From an uncultured Pelagibacteraceae bacterium (GTDB lineage Bacteria; Pseudomonadota; Alphaproteobacteria; Pelagibacterales; Pelagibacteraceae), in contig CACMXS010000009.1 of NCBI GenBank assembly GCA_902617715.1, forward strand, positions 1 to 50,455: a DNA stretch of 50,455 nt, read 5' to 3'. The notes under the pieces were generated by a model. The model was not told the DNA's origin, ran no database searches, and worked only from the letters and a program-made list of their open reading frames with translations. Numbering within the stretch: position 1 is the stretch's first letter; every line of letters starts with the position of its first letter. Shown one piece after another: positions 26,331 to 34,345 of this stretch. A program made the translations under genes and the position numbers.

Positions 26331-27199
26331 TGAAATTTAAGATTTTAATTCCAGTATATAATGATTGGCAATCAGTCACAGAATTACTAGATAAAATTGA
26401 TCATAATCTCTCAGACTTAGACCATGAATTTTCAGTTATTATTGTTAATGATGCATCAAATCATGATCGAAAAGAAGAAGATAAAATTTTTGAAAATATT
26501 ATTTCAATAAAAATTTTAAATATGAAGGTGAATCAAGGTCATGCAAGATGCATAGCTACAGGGTTAAAATATATATATCAAAAAGAAGATTTTGATTATG
26601 TAATTCCAATGGATGGTGATGGAGAGGATAGACCTGAGGAAATAAAAGAATTAATAAAACAAATTCAAAACTCAAATGGCAAACCTATAGTTGGAAAAAG
26701 GGTAAAAAGATCTGAAGGTTTATTTTTCAAAATATGTTATGAGTTTCATAAATTAATAACTTTAACATTTACAGGTAAATCAATTAAATTTGGAAATTTC
26801 ACATGTCTTTCGAAAACAACTGTAGAAAAATTAATAAATGAAAAAGCTACTTGGAACAGTTTTTCTGGTTCATTAACAAAAATAGAAAATGATCTATTAG
26901 AAATTCCATCTATTAGAGGAGATAGATATTTTGGCCCTTCTAAAATGAGTTTTATAAATTTATTGAAACATTCACTTTCAATAATAAGTGTTTTTAAAAA
27001 AACAGTTCTAATCCGATCAGCTTTATTCATTATTATTTATATACTTTTGATAAAAAGTAACGCTTCAGTTTTAACATCGATACCCCTGGTTCTCTTACTA
27101 AGTATGATTTATTCAATTTCTAGTCTAGCATTAAGAGAAAATATGGATGAATTTGATAAAGCTTTATCAAAAATTAATAATATTGATCAAATTAAATGA
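26330..27199 (+). CDS. Glycosyltransferase family 2, polyprenyl-phosphate sugar synthase-like
   Basis: A 289-aa GT-A enzyme: KILIPVYNDWQSVTELLDKI at the N-terminus, a VIVNDAS strand, and VIPMDGDGEDRPEEI near residue 92, which contains the D-x-D type metal site. Two hydrophobic helices at the C-terminus (about 223-265) anchor it in the membrane, as in ArnC- and DPM-like enzymes that charge undecaprenyl phosphate with a sugar. This would provide the donor for the GT39 protein two genes upstream (inference). ATG 26330 was chosen; a TTG at 26327 is the only alternative. The stop overlaps the next start by four bases (ATGA). Confidence 0.85.
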   Translation: MKFKILIPVYNDWQSVTELLDKIDHNLSDLDHEFSVIIVNDASNHDRKEEDKIFENIISIKILNMKVNQGHARCIATGLKYIYQKEDFDYVIPMDGDGEDRPEEIKELIKQIQNSNGKPIVGKRVKRSEGLFFKICYEFHKLITLTFTGKSIKFGNFTCLSKTTVEKLINEKATWNSFSGSLTKIENDLLEIPSIRGDRYFGPSKMSFINLLKHSLSIISVFKKTVLIRSALFIIIYILLIKSNASVLTSIPLVLLLSMIYSISSLALRENMDEFDKALSKINNIDQIK

Positions 27200-28029
27200 A
27201 AAAAATTTTTTTAATTAAATTTTTTATTTTTTTTATTTTAGGAATTGCAGTTTTTCCTAAAGAAGTTCATGCTAAAGAAATTACAAATCTTCAATGGAAA
27301 AAAAGTGTAGCTACAGGTAAGAAACTCTCAAAATTTAGAGAGACTGTCACATCTCCAGCTTTAGGTAAAAAAGCCTGGAAGATAACATTACTTCCAAGAG
27401 ATTGTGGTAAAGACAAAGATGGTGATTATTCTGATTGTAAAAATAATGGGAGAGATGCTGTTGTCGGGCATGGTGGAGGAGATAGAGCTAGAAGTGAGTA
27501 TTCCTCATCTGGTCCTAGATATACGGGTGAGAAATGGATTTCGGTAAGTATTTTTATACCCAAGGATTTTAAAACAGTTGAGCCTGTAAGCACCTCTCTT
27601 TTTCAGATTTATGAGTGGGGAAATACAAATCAACAAAGACATCCAAGAATGATGCTTAGAGTTAAAAGAGGCAATTTAGAACCAAGATATTTTGCTGTAA
27701 ATGGAATGGACTCCCAGGGGTTGATACACAAACATCTCAAAATTGATGATATGCGGGGCAAGTGGACTACAATTATATTTCATACCAAAATGTCTAAAGA
27801 TCCTAAAAAAGGATTTATAAAGATGTATGTAAACGACATTCTTTATAATGATTATAAAGGCAGGACTGGTTATGGAGGAAAATATTATAATAAATTTGGA
27901 ATTTATCACAGTTGGATTAGTAGATGGAACGACGAAGTGCATGGAGAATACCCAACACAAGTTGTTTATTATGACAATCTATTTAGAACAAATAAAAAAG
28001 AAAAACTTTTGAAATTAATTCAAAATTAA
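27196..28029 (+). CDS. Secreted polysaccharide-lyase-like protein (heparin lyase I-like jelly roll)
   Basis: A 277-aa protein with a signal peptide cleaved after EVHA (residue 26). The mature part has the pattern of bacterial polysaccharide-lyase-like jelly-roll proteins: GGDRARSEYSSSG near residue 95, WISVSIFIPKDF near 115, SLFQIYEWG near 136, PRMMLRV, WTTIIFHTKMS, and a C-terminal IYHSWISRW and VVYYDNLF. In the heparin lyase I-like family the conserved R-x-E-x-S and late Trp/Tyr region form the substrate groove. Whether it is catalytic or only binds a glycan is unknown. Overlap with the GT2 gene implies co-translation and a shared envelope-glycan role. Confidence 0.68.
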   Translation: MKKIFLIKFFIFFILGIAVFPKEVHAKEITNLQWKKSVATGKKLSKFRETVTSPALGKKAWKITLLPRDCGKDKDGDYSDCKNNGRDAVVGHGGGDRARSEYSSSGPRYTGEKWISVSIFIPKDFKTVEPVSTSLFQIYEWGNTNQQRHPRMMLRVKRGNLEPRYFAVNGMDSQGLIHKHLKIDDMRGKWTTIIFHTKMSKDPKKGFIKMYVNDILYNDYKGRTGYGGKYYNKFGIYHSWISRWNDEVHGEYPTQVVYYDNLFRTNKKEKLLKLIQN

Positions 28030-28033
28030 TTAT

Positions 28034-29311
28034 TTAAGCTCTTATTGTTGGTAGACAATAAAAATCAGCAGTATCTATTTTAGAAGAATATTGTCTTCTC
28101 ATATTCCATTTTTTATGAACTCCAGCACTTGCAAGACTCAATGTGGATCTTCCGTATCTGTAATTAGTATTATCGATTGATCGCATTAAACTTTTTATTT
28201 TTTCATCTTTTTCAGATGAAAATAAATTTTTTCTTCCATCATCATTACGTAGTCCTGTAAGCATAACGCCTGCTTTTTGATAACGGTAACCATTTTTGAA
28301 TATGCTCTCAAGTATTGAAACTGCAGTTTTAACTGTTTCAATACTATTGTTTGTTGCAATGGGAAAATCAACTGTCTTTGCATTCGAATAATATCCAAAA
28401 TCTCTTTGAAAAGGACTGGTTCTAACAAAAACAGTAATTGCTTTTGCAAGCAAAGATTCGGATCTAATTTTTTCTGATGCATTCAAACAATAGTTTGCAA
28501 CTGCTTCTTTTAGTTCTTGAAATTTTTCAATTCTTTTTCCAAATGATCTTGAAACTACACAACTTTTTCTTTTTGTTTGTGTAGTTTCAAGATTGATACA
28601 TGGAATTCCTCTAAGTTCCATAGCAGTTCTTGAACTTAAAACATTGGAACATTTTTTAATCCAGGTATTTGATTTATTCTTAAGCTGCTTTGCATTATAA
28701 ATTCCATTTTTTTGATAAAATTTTGTAAGTTGTCTACCAACACCCCATACATCATTGATTTCAACTTTTTCTAAAATTGGATCCAAGTTTTCTATTCCGA
28801 TTAAGCTTGTTACCCCTGATTGTTTTTTCTTCGCAATATGATTTGCAACTTTGCTTAAAGTTTTTGTTTTAGCAATACCAATACTTGTTGGAATACCTGT
28901 CCATTGTAGAACTGTTTCTCTAATTTCTCTTCCAACTTTTTCAACCTCTGAGTCTGGAAAATTAGATAAATCTATAAATGCCTCATCAATTGAATAAACT
29001 TCTATTTCTGTATTAAATCTTTTAAGAGTTCTCATTACTCTTCTAGATAAATCTCCATATAAAGAATAATTTGATGAAAAAACTTCAACTTTATTTTTAA
29101 TAATAATATTTTTTGCTTTAAAATAAGGTTCTCCCATTTTAATTCCTAGAGCCTTTGCTTCATTAGATCTTGAGATAATACAGCCATCATTATTAGATAA
29201 AACCACCACAGGTTTCTTTCTTATTTTAGGATTAAATAATCTTTCACAAGAAACATAGAAAGAATTGCAATCAACCAGAGCTAGTTTTTTAGTACGTTGA
29301 ATGGATGACAT
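28034..29311 (-). CDS. umuC: UmuC-type Y-family DNA polymerase (Pol V catalytic subunit)
   Basis: Error-prone polymerase for synthesis across lesions. The 425-aa product has the Y-family motifs: LALVDCNSFYVSCERLFNP (first metal Asp, residues 10-28), VVVLSNNDGCIISRSNEAKALGI, EVYSIDEAFIDLS (catalytic DE, near residue 102) and PTSIGIAKTKTLSKVAN. The C-terminal little-finger domain and GRSTLSLASAG motif match UmuC and distinguish it from DinB. Its start overlaps umuD by 23 bases. The 3' end lies four bases from the convergent lyase gene. UmuC normally acts with UmuD2' and RecA; recA is 3.3 kb away on the other strand. Confidence 0.96.
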   Translation of the reverse strand: MSSIQRTKKLALVDCNSFYVSCERLFNPKIRKKPVVVLSNNDGCIISRSNEAKALGIKMGEPYFKAKNIIIKNKVEVFSSNYSLYGDLSRRVMRTLKRFNTEIEVYSIDEAFIDLSNFPDSEVEKVGREIRETVLQWTGIPTSIGIAKTKTLSKVANHIAKKKQSGVTSLIGIENLDPILEKVEINDVWGVGRQLTKFYQKNGIYNAKQLKNKSNTWIKKCSNVLSSRTAMELRGIPCINLETTQTKRKSCVVSRSFGKRIEKFQELKEAVANYCLNASEKIRSESLLAKAITVFVRTSPFQRDFGYYSNAKTVDFPIATNNSIETVKTAVSILESIFKNGYRYQKAGVMLTGLRNDDGRKNLFSSEKDEKIKSLMRSIDNTNYRYGRSTLSLASAGVHKKWNMRRQYSSKIDTADFYCLPTIRA

Positions 29312-29714
29312 AAGTTACAACCCCCCAGATAAAAACATCTTCTTCTTCATTAATTAAAATTCTATTAGAAAAATCTTTAGATCCAGATGTTAAAAATTTT
29401 TTGTCTCTTTCTTGAACCAAAGTTTTAACAACAAGTTCGTCATGAACATTTGCAATAACTGTTGAAAAGTTTTTTGGTTTTAAACTTTTATCAACAACCA
29501 ATAAATCTCCATCATTAATCCCAACATCCACCATGGATTTACCTTGCACTCTAATAATGAAAGTTGCTGGAACATTTCTAATTAAATGCATATTTAGATC
29601 GATGTCTTCTTCGATATAATCAGTGGCAGGCGATGGAAAACCAGCACCAGCTTTATGTAGATAATAAGGGACAGTTAGTTTCATGTTCTTGTTTTGTTCT
29701 AATTTATAGCCCAT
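29289..29714 (-). CDS. umuD: UmuD-type S24 autopeptidase subunit
   Basis: Partner of UmuC, activated by RecA-stimulated self-cleavage. The 141-aa product shows the cleavage site A24-G25 in KAGAGFPSPA, nucleophile S60 in VQGKSMVDVGINDGD and general base K97 in ELVVKTLV. There is no DNA-binding domain, so it is UmuD and not LexA. The start could be ATG 29714 or ATG 29684 (MKLTVPYYL); a GTATAAA sequence immediately before the first ATG looks like a -10 box, which would favour the second. Upstream are three GAATCAAAA-like repeats. umuC overlaps its end. Confidence 0.93.
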   Translation of the reverse strand: MGYKLEQNKNMKLTVPYYLHKAGAGFPSPATDYIEEDIDLNMHLIRNVPATFIIRVQGKSMVDVGINDGDLLVVDKSLKPKNFSTVIANVHDELVVKTLVQERDKKFLTSGSKDFSNRILINEEEDVFIWGVVTYVIHSTY

Positions 29715-29756
29715 TTATACAATGCACGCAAGAGGTTGTATTTTGAGTCCGTAATT

Positions 29757-29791
29757 GAATCAAAAGTGAATCAAAACGTGAACATCAAAAC
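29757..29791. repeat. Three phased direct repeats between umuD and the SOUL gene (candidate SOS-type operator)
   Basis: GAATCAAAA at 29757-29765, GAATCAAAA at 29768-29776 and GAACATCAAAA at 29780-29790, spaced 11-12 bases, about one helical turn. The first two give GAAT-N7-GAAT, close to the alphaproteobacterial LexA direct repeat GAAC-N7-GAAC. They lie 43 bases upstream of the first umuD ATG. The repeats are visible; the operator role is inference. Confidence 0.5.
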
Positions 29792-29846
29792 TATATTTTG
29801 TATGCTTGTGGATAACTTCAACCAGAGATAGTTTAAATAATTCAAA

Positions 29847-30395
29847 ATGAAAAAAAATTTATTAATTTTAATCTCAGTAATAGCATTAAACTCCCAAAGT
29901 ATGGCGTATGAAGAAGCAAATTATGAAGTAATAAAAGAAAACAAAAATTATGAAATTAGAAAATATTCTGATCGCCTAGTTATTGAAACGAATTCTTTGC
30001 AAGGCAATGGTTTCAGGAAATTATTCAACTATATTTCAGGAAATAATGAACAAAAAAAAGAAATAAAAATGACAGTTCCAGTAACTCAAGAAATTAAAAA
30101 TGGAAATATGACGATGCAATTTTATTTGCCATCAAAATTTAATAAAGATAACGCACCAAAACCTTCAAATTCAGATATAAAAATTTTAACTATTGAGGGA
30201 GGATATTATGCTGTAATTGGATATTCAGGCAGATCTTCAGATAAAAATTTTTTAAAAAATAAAGACATACTAGAAAAACAGCTGAAACAAGATAATATTG
30301 AAATTTTAAGCCCCCCTATAAGAGCATCTTATAATTCACCATTTACTTTACCGATGTTAAAAAGAAATGAAGTAATGTATAGGATAGATTTATAA
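29847..30395 (+). CDS. SOUL heme-binding family protein, exported
   Basis: A 182-aa protein with a signal peptide ending near SMA (residue 20). YEVIKENKNYEIRKYSDRLVIET (residues 26-48), KKEIKMTVPVTQEI near 70 and the C-terminal YNSPFTLPMLKRNEVMYRI are the SOUL/HBP signature blocks. SOUL proteins bind heme or related tetrapyrroles; the bacterial role is undefined. It starts a tightly packed plus-strand series (SOUL, GFA, glycerate kinase, TolC) with gaps of 1 to 5 bases or overlaps. The 132-bp spacer to divergent umuD holds its promoter. Confidence 0.88.
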   Translation: MKKNLLILISVIALNSQSMAYEEANYEVIKENKNYEIRKYSDRLVIETNSLQGNGFRKLFNYISGNNEQKKEIKMTVPVTQEIKNGNMTMQFYLPSKFNKDNAPKPSNSDIKILTIEGGYYAVIGYSGRSSDKNFLKNKDILEKQLKQDNIEILSPPIRASYNSPFTLPMLKRNEVMYRIDL

Positions 30396-30396
30396 A

Positions 30397-30759
30397 ATGA
30401 AAAAACTTATATGTCATTGTGGAGCTGTAGAGGCAGAAATTAATTTAGAAGGAGATTTAGCTAAAGTGATAAAATGTAATTGCTCTATTTGTAAAAGAAA
30501 AGGAGCAATTATGTCGATGGTAAAAAATGAGGATTTTAAAATTGTTAAAGGAGAAGACAAATTAAAACTTTACCAATTTCATTCAAAAGTTGCTAAACAT
30601 TACTTTTGTTCTGACTGTGGAATTTATACTCACCACAATCCAAGAATTAATCCAGCTATGACAGGATTTAATGTTGGGTGTATTGACGAAATAAATACTT
30701 TTGACATGAAAGAAGTTCCAGTAAATGATGGTCAAAATCATCCATTAGATAAAAAATAA
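30397..30759 (+). CDS. GFA (CENP-V/GFA domain) zinc protein
   Basis: A 120-aa protein of the GFA family, named after the glutathione-dependent formaldehyde-activating enzyme. Zinc ligands are in CHCGAV near residue 5, CNCSICKRKG near 27 and HYFCSDCGIYTHHNP near 68. Members bind two zinc ions; a role in spontaneous glutathione-formaldehyde adduct formation was proposed for one but most are uncharacterised, so the substrate is open. It is one base after the SOUL gene stop and five bases before the kinase gene. Confidence 0.88.
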   Translation: MKKLICHCGAVEAEINLEGDLAKVIKCNCSICKRKGAIMSMVKNEDFKIVKGEDKLKLYQFHSKVAKHYFCSDCGIYTHHNPRINPAMTGFNVGCIDEINTFDMKEVPVNDGQNHPLDKK

Positions 30760-30764
30760 TTTTC

Positions 30765-31694
30765 ATGCAACAATTCAGCTTATGCTTTGGTAAGGTAAAA
30801 AAAGATTGTTTAAAGTTTATTAAATCTCAAGAAACGAAAGCTGATAAATTTAAGAACAAAGAAAGAATGATTAAATTGTTCCTAATCCCATTATGTTTTT
30901 GGATAAGTAAAAAGTCTGAAAAGAAAAAACCTTACTTTGTGGGTTTAGCAGGGGGCCAGGGCACTGGCAAAACAACAATAAGTTCCTTAATTAAAATCAT
31001 CTTAATTAAATATTTTAAACTGAATGTTTTTAGAATTTCAATAGATGACTTTTATAAAACAAGAAAAGAGAGAATAAATTTATCCAAAAAAGTCCATCCT
31101 ATGCTTTTAACAAGAGGAGTACCTGGAACTCATGACATTAACATGATGTTAAGTTTCTTCAGAAAGGTAAAAAGCAGAAAATTTAAAAGGTTAAAATTAC
31201 CAACATTTAACAAGGCAATAGATGATAGGTCTAAAAAAAATAAATGGTATATTATAAAAAAAAGACCTGATGTAATTATTTTTGAAGGATGGTGTGTGGG
31301 TGCAAAATCGGAACAAAATAATACTTTGAAAAAAAATATTAACTCTCTGGAAAAAGCCAAAGATCAAAAACAAATTTGGAGAAAATATGTTAATCAACAA
31401 TTGAAACAAAAATATAAAAACTTATATACTCAACTTAATTGTTTGATTTATTTAAAAGCAAAAAATTTTAGTTTGTTACAAAAATGGAGATTAAAACAAG
31501 AGAGAAAACTTTGGGTTAAAAGCAATATAAAATCAAACTCAAAAATAATGAGTAGAGGAGATGTAATAAATTTTATGCAAACGTATCAAAGAATTACCCA
31601 AAATATGTTCAAGAATATGCCTAAATATGCATCAATTATATTCAATTTAAATAGTAACCATCAAATTAAATCTGCAGTATATAAAAAGAAATGA
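30765..31694 (+). CDS. D-glycerate 3-kinase-like P-loop kinase
   Basis: A 309-aa kinase of the phosphoribulokinase/uridine kinase superfamily. The P-loop GLAGGQGTGKTT lies near residues 60-71. ISIDDFYKTRKER, VHPMLLTRGVPGTHD and FEGWCVGAKS are the characteristic blocks of plant-type D-glycerate 3-kinase (GLYK) and its bacterial relatives. It would phosphorylate glycerate to 3-phosphoglycerate for entry to glycolysis or serine synthesis. About 30 Lys-rich residues in the middle (LKKNINSLEKAKDQKQ) are atypical. The stop overlaps the TolC-like start (ATGA). Confidence 0.85.
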   Translation: MQQFSLCFGKVKKDCLKFIKSQETKADKFKNKERMIKLFLIPLCFWISKKSEKKKPYFVGLAGGQGTGKTTISSLIKIILIKYFKLNVFRISIDDFYKTRKERINLSKKVHPMLLTRGVPGTHDINMMLSFFRKVKSRKFKRLKLPTFNKAIDDRSKKNKWYIIKKRPDVIIFEGWCVGAKSEQNNTLKKNINSLEKAKDQKQIWRKYVNQQLKQKYKNLYTQLNCLIYLKAKNFSLLQKWRLKQERKLWVKSNIKSNSKIMSRGDVINFMQTYQRITQNMFKNMPKYASIIFNLNSNHQIKSAVYKKK

Positions 31695-32989
31695 TTAGAA
31701 ATTTATTTATAATTACGAGTTTTATTTTTCTTTTTAATAATGCTTATGCTGAAATTTTTAGTGATGCGCTTAAGAAAGCATATAGTAATAATTCAGAATT
31801 AAATGCAGAAAGAGAAAATATAAATATTTCAGAACAAGAACTTAAAATTTCAATGAGTTCTTATTTTCCAACAATTACTTTAGAAGGAACCAAAAGTGAG
31901 GAGGATACAACTAAGCTAACCAATAGAGATGGCTCAAACGCAACAATTACTGATACTGACCCAGAGACTAAATCTATTTCAATTACTCAAACAATATTTG
32001 ATTTTGGTAGAGGTGCTGATTATTCAAAAAGTAAAATTGGTATTAATTTAGCTAAAGCAAAACTTTTAAAGAAAGAACAAGATATTCTATATAAAACGGT
32101 TGCGGCATACACTGGTTTAATTTCAGCTAATGAAAAATTAGAAATTAATAGAGCAAACGTCGAACTTCTAAATAGACAGGTTGAAACAGATAGAATAAGA
32201 CTTGAAAGGGGTCAAATTACTCTATCAGATGTATCACAATCCGAGTCTTCTTTGGCAGGTGCTGAAGCAAGTTTTATTCAAGCACAAAATGATCTTTTAA
32301 CTAGTAAGTTAAATTATGAAAATATCATTGGACCAATTAGCGATGCCGAGTCACTAGATAAAGATTCAATAATTAGTTATCAAATACCCGAGAGTTTAAA
32401 TACAGCTATTGAATTATCAAAAAAAAATAATCCTGATTTAATTATTGCCGAAATGGAGTACGAGCAGTCTAAAAAAGATACCTCGATTGCAAGATCAGAA
32501 TTAGCACCAACTGCAAAACTATCTTTAGAAAAATCTTATTCAGAGGATTTAAATTCTACTTATGACGAAAAGGAAAAAGAAACGTTAAAAGCTACTGTGA
32601 CTTGGCCATTTTTTTCAGGAGGAAAGAATATTGCATCATTAAATAAGAATAAGAATATTGAAAATCAATCACGATTAATTTTAGATAGTCAAATTAAACA
32701 AAATCAAACAAACGTTGCGAGTGCTTGGTCTAATTATCAGTCAAATAAAAGCTTACTGAATTCTGTTCAGTTGCAAGTAAGAGCAGCAGAAATTGCAAAT
32801 GAAGGAGTTACCGCTGAATATAATAGTGGTTCCTCTGGAAGAACAACATTAGAAGTTATCCAATCGAATTCTCTTTTACTAAATGCACAAATCTCATTGG
32901 CTAATTCTGAGAGAAATTACATTCTTTCACAATTTAATTTACTTAAATCGATAGGTTTACTTAACAGCGATTATCTAAAATTGAGATAA
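31691..32989 (+). CDS. tolC: TolC-family outer membrane channel
   Basis: A 432-aa outer membrane efflux/secretion duct with a signal peptide ending at AYA (residue 20). Two repeats of the TolC type follow: FSDALKKAYSNNSELNAERENINISEQEL at about 23-51, and TAIELSKKNNPDLIIAEMEYEQSKKD at about 237-262. SITQTIFDFGRG and ATVTWPFFSGGKN are the beta-strand motifs of each repeat. No inner-membrane transporter or adaptor gene is adjacent, so the partner pump is encoded elsewhere. It overlaps the kinase gene by four bases and is the last gene before the recA promoter region. Confidence 0.93.
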   Translation: MIRNLFIITSFIFLFNNAYAEIFSDALKKAYSNNSELNAERENINISEQELKISMSSYFPTITLEGTKSEEDTTKLTNRDGSNATITDTDPETKSISITQTIFDFGRGADYSKSKIGINLAKAKLLKKEQDILYKTVAAYTGLISANEKLEINRANVELLNRQVETDRIRLERGQITLSDVSQSESSLAGAEASFIQAQNDLLTSKLNYENIIGPISDAESLDKDSIISYQIPESLNTAIELSKKNNPDLIIAEMEYEQSKKDTSIARSELAPTAKLSLEKSYSEDLNSTYDEKEKETLKATVTWPFFSGGKNIASLNKNKNIENQSRLILDSQIKQNQTNVASAWSNYQSNKSLLNSVQLQVRAAEIANEGVTAEYNSGSSGRTTLEVIQSNSLLLNAQISLANSERNYILSQFNLLKSIGLLNSDYLKLR

Positions 32990-33031
32990 AAACTCTATTT
33001 TTAGCCAAAAATAAATAAATCTTGCTAATGA

Positions 33032-33046
33032 GAACAAAATGTGTAC
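33032..33046. promoter_or_regulatory. Candidate SOS-type operator upstream of recA
   Basis: GAACAAAATGTGTAC is a GAAC-N7-GTAC element, one base off the alphaproteobacterial LexA repeat GAAC-N7-GAAC in its second half. It agrees at 10 of 15 positions with GAATCAAAAGTGAAT upstream of umuDC. A TATTAT -10-like box follows at 33052-33057, placing the element in the promoter. The start of recA is 50 bases downstream. The operator role is inference; lexA is not in the window. Confidence 0.45.
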
Positions 33047-33095
33047 ATTTATATTATGATTCGAGTGACAAAAATATTAAAAAAAGAGGCAAAAA

Positions 33096-34244
33096 ATGAC
33101 TAAAAATAACCTAAAAGTAGTTAAGTCTACTAAAGATCAAGATTTGGAAAACAAAGAGAAAAATAAAGCATTAGAAGCAGCTATTAACCAAATAACTGAC
33201 AATTTTGGAAAAGGTTCAGTTATGAAGCTAGGTGAAAAAAGGGCTATGGATATTGAGTCGATATCTACAGGTTCTTTAAGTTTAGATTTAGCTTTAGGGA
33301 TAGGTGGTCTTCCAAAAGGAAGAATTATAGAAGTTTATGGACCAGAGAGTTCCGGAAAAACAACATTAGCATTACAAGTTGTTGCTGAAGCTCAAAAAGC
33401 AGGTGGAATTTGTGCATTCGTTGATGCAGAACATGCTTTAGATCCAGTTTACGCAAAGAAATTAGGAGTAAATACTGAAGAGCTTTTAATTTCACAACCA
33501 GATGCTGGTGAGCAAGCATTAGAAATAGCAGATACACTAGTAAAATCAGGCTCTATTTCAGTTATTGTAATAGATTCAGTTGCTGCTTTAACTCCAAAAG
33601 CTGAAATTGAAGGTGAAATGGGAGATCATCATGTTGGTCTTCAATCAAGACTAATGAGTCAGGCTTTAAGAAAATTAACTGGTTCAATTTCAAATACAAA
33701 TACAATGATGATTTTCATTAACCAAATCAGAATGAAGATTGGAGTTATGTTTGGAAGTCCAGAGACAACATCAGGTGGAAATGCGTTGAAGTTTTATTCA
33801 TCTGTTAGAATGGACATTAGAAGAATTGGTGCCATCAAGGATAAAGATGAAATTATTGGTAACTCTACAAGAGTGAAAGTAGTTAAGAATAAAGTTGCAC
33901 CGCCATTCAAAGTTGTTGAGTTTGATTTGATGTACGGAAAAGGAATTAGCAAAATGGGTGAATTAGTAGACCTAGGAGCTAAGGCTGACATTATTGAAAA
34001 ATCAGGAGCATGGTATGCTTACAAAGGTGAGAAAATAGGACAAGGTAGAGAAAATGCTAAAGTTTATTTAGCTCAAAATCCTAAAGTTGCTGCAGAAATA
34101 GAAATGGCAATTAGAGAAAAAGCAGGTGTGATTTCAAAGAAAATTGAAGGAAATCCATTAAGTCCTGAAAAAATTGAAAAAGAGAAGAAAGTAGCTGAAA
34201 AAGAAGAAGCAAGCAAAGAGGCTACTCCTCCTAAAAAGAACTAA
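33096..34244 (+). CDS. recA: RecA recombinase
   Basis: ATP-dependent strand-exchange protein and co-protease for UmuD/LexA-type cleavage. The 382-aa product has the N-terminal [10 protein letters not shown], Walker [12 protein letters not shown] near residue 81, VDAEHALDP, Walker [11 protein letters not shown], loop L1 [10 protein letters not shown] and loop L2 region [21 protein letters not shown] (near 219-239). The N-terminus is about 15 residues longer than in E. coli ([15 protein letters not shown]), and the C-terminal tail is Lys/Glu-rich ([15 protein letters not shown]). A weak AAAAAGAGG Shine-Dalgarno sequence precedes the ATG. A perfect hairpin follows the stop. Confidence 0.99.
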   Translation: MTKNNLKVVKSTKDQDLENKEKNKALEAAINQITDNFGKGSVMKLGEKRAMDIESISTGSLSLDLALGIGGLPKGRIIEVYGPESSGKTTLALQVVAEAQKAGGICAFVDAEHALDPVYAKKLGVNTEELLISQPDAGEQALEIADTLVKSGSISVIVIDSVAALTPKAEIEGEMGDHHVGLQSRLMSQALRKLTGSISNTNTMMIFINQIRMKIGVMFGSPETTSGGNALKFYSSVRMDIRRIGAIKDKDEIIGNSTRVKVVKNKVAPPFKVVEFDLMYGKGISKMGELVDLGAKADIIEKSGAWYAYKGEKIGQGRENAKVYLAQNPKVAAEIEMAIREKAGVISKKIEGNPLSPEKIEKEKKVAEKEEASKEATPPKKN

Positions 34245-34269
34245 AGTTTAAAGTCATCTTTAAATTGTA

Positions 34270-34300
34270 AAAGGCGCTTATTATAAGCGCCTTTCCCCCT
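34270..34300 (+). terminator. Hairpin terminator between recA and alaS
   Basis: AAAGGCGCTTAT (34270-34281) and ATAAGCGCCTTT (34283-34294) are perfect complements; the realistic stem has 9-10 bp with a short TTATTA-type loop. The GC-rich stem is striking in this A+T-rich sequence. The following tract is TTTCCCCCTTT and not a clean T run, so termination may be partial. It lies 25 bases after the recA stop and 52 bases before the alaS start. Confidence 0.75.
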
Positions 34301-34345
34301 TTATCGCTATCTAGACATAGAATAAAAAAGCTGTATTTTAAAAAT

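Noticed and set aside
28034..29714. umuDC as part of a mobile element
   Set aside because: No transposase, integrase, terminal repeats or composition change is visible at its borders.
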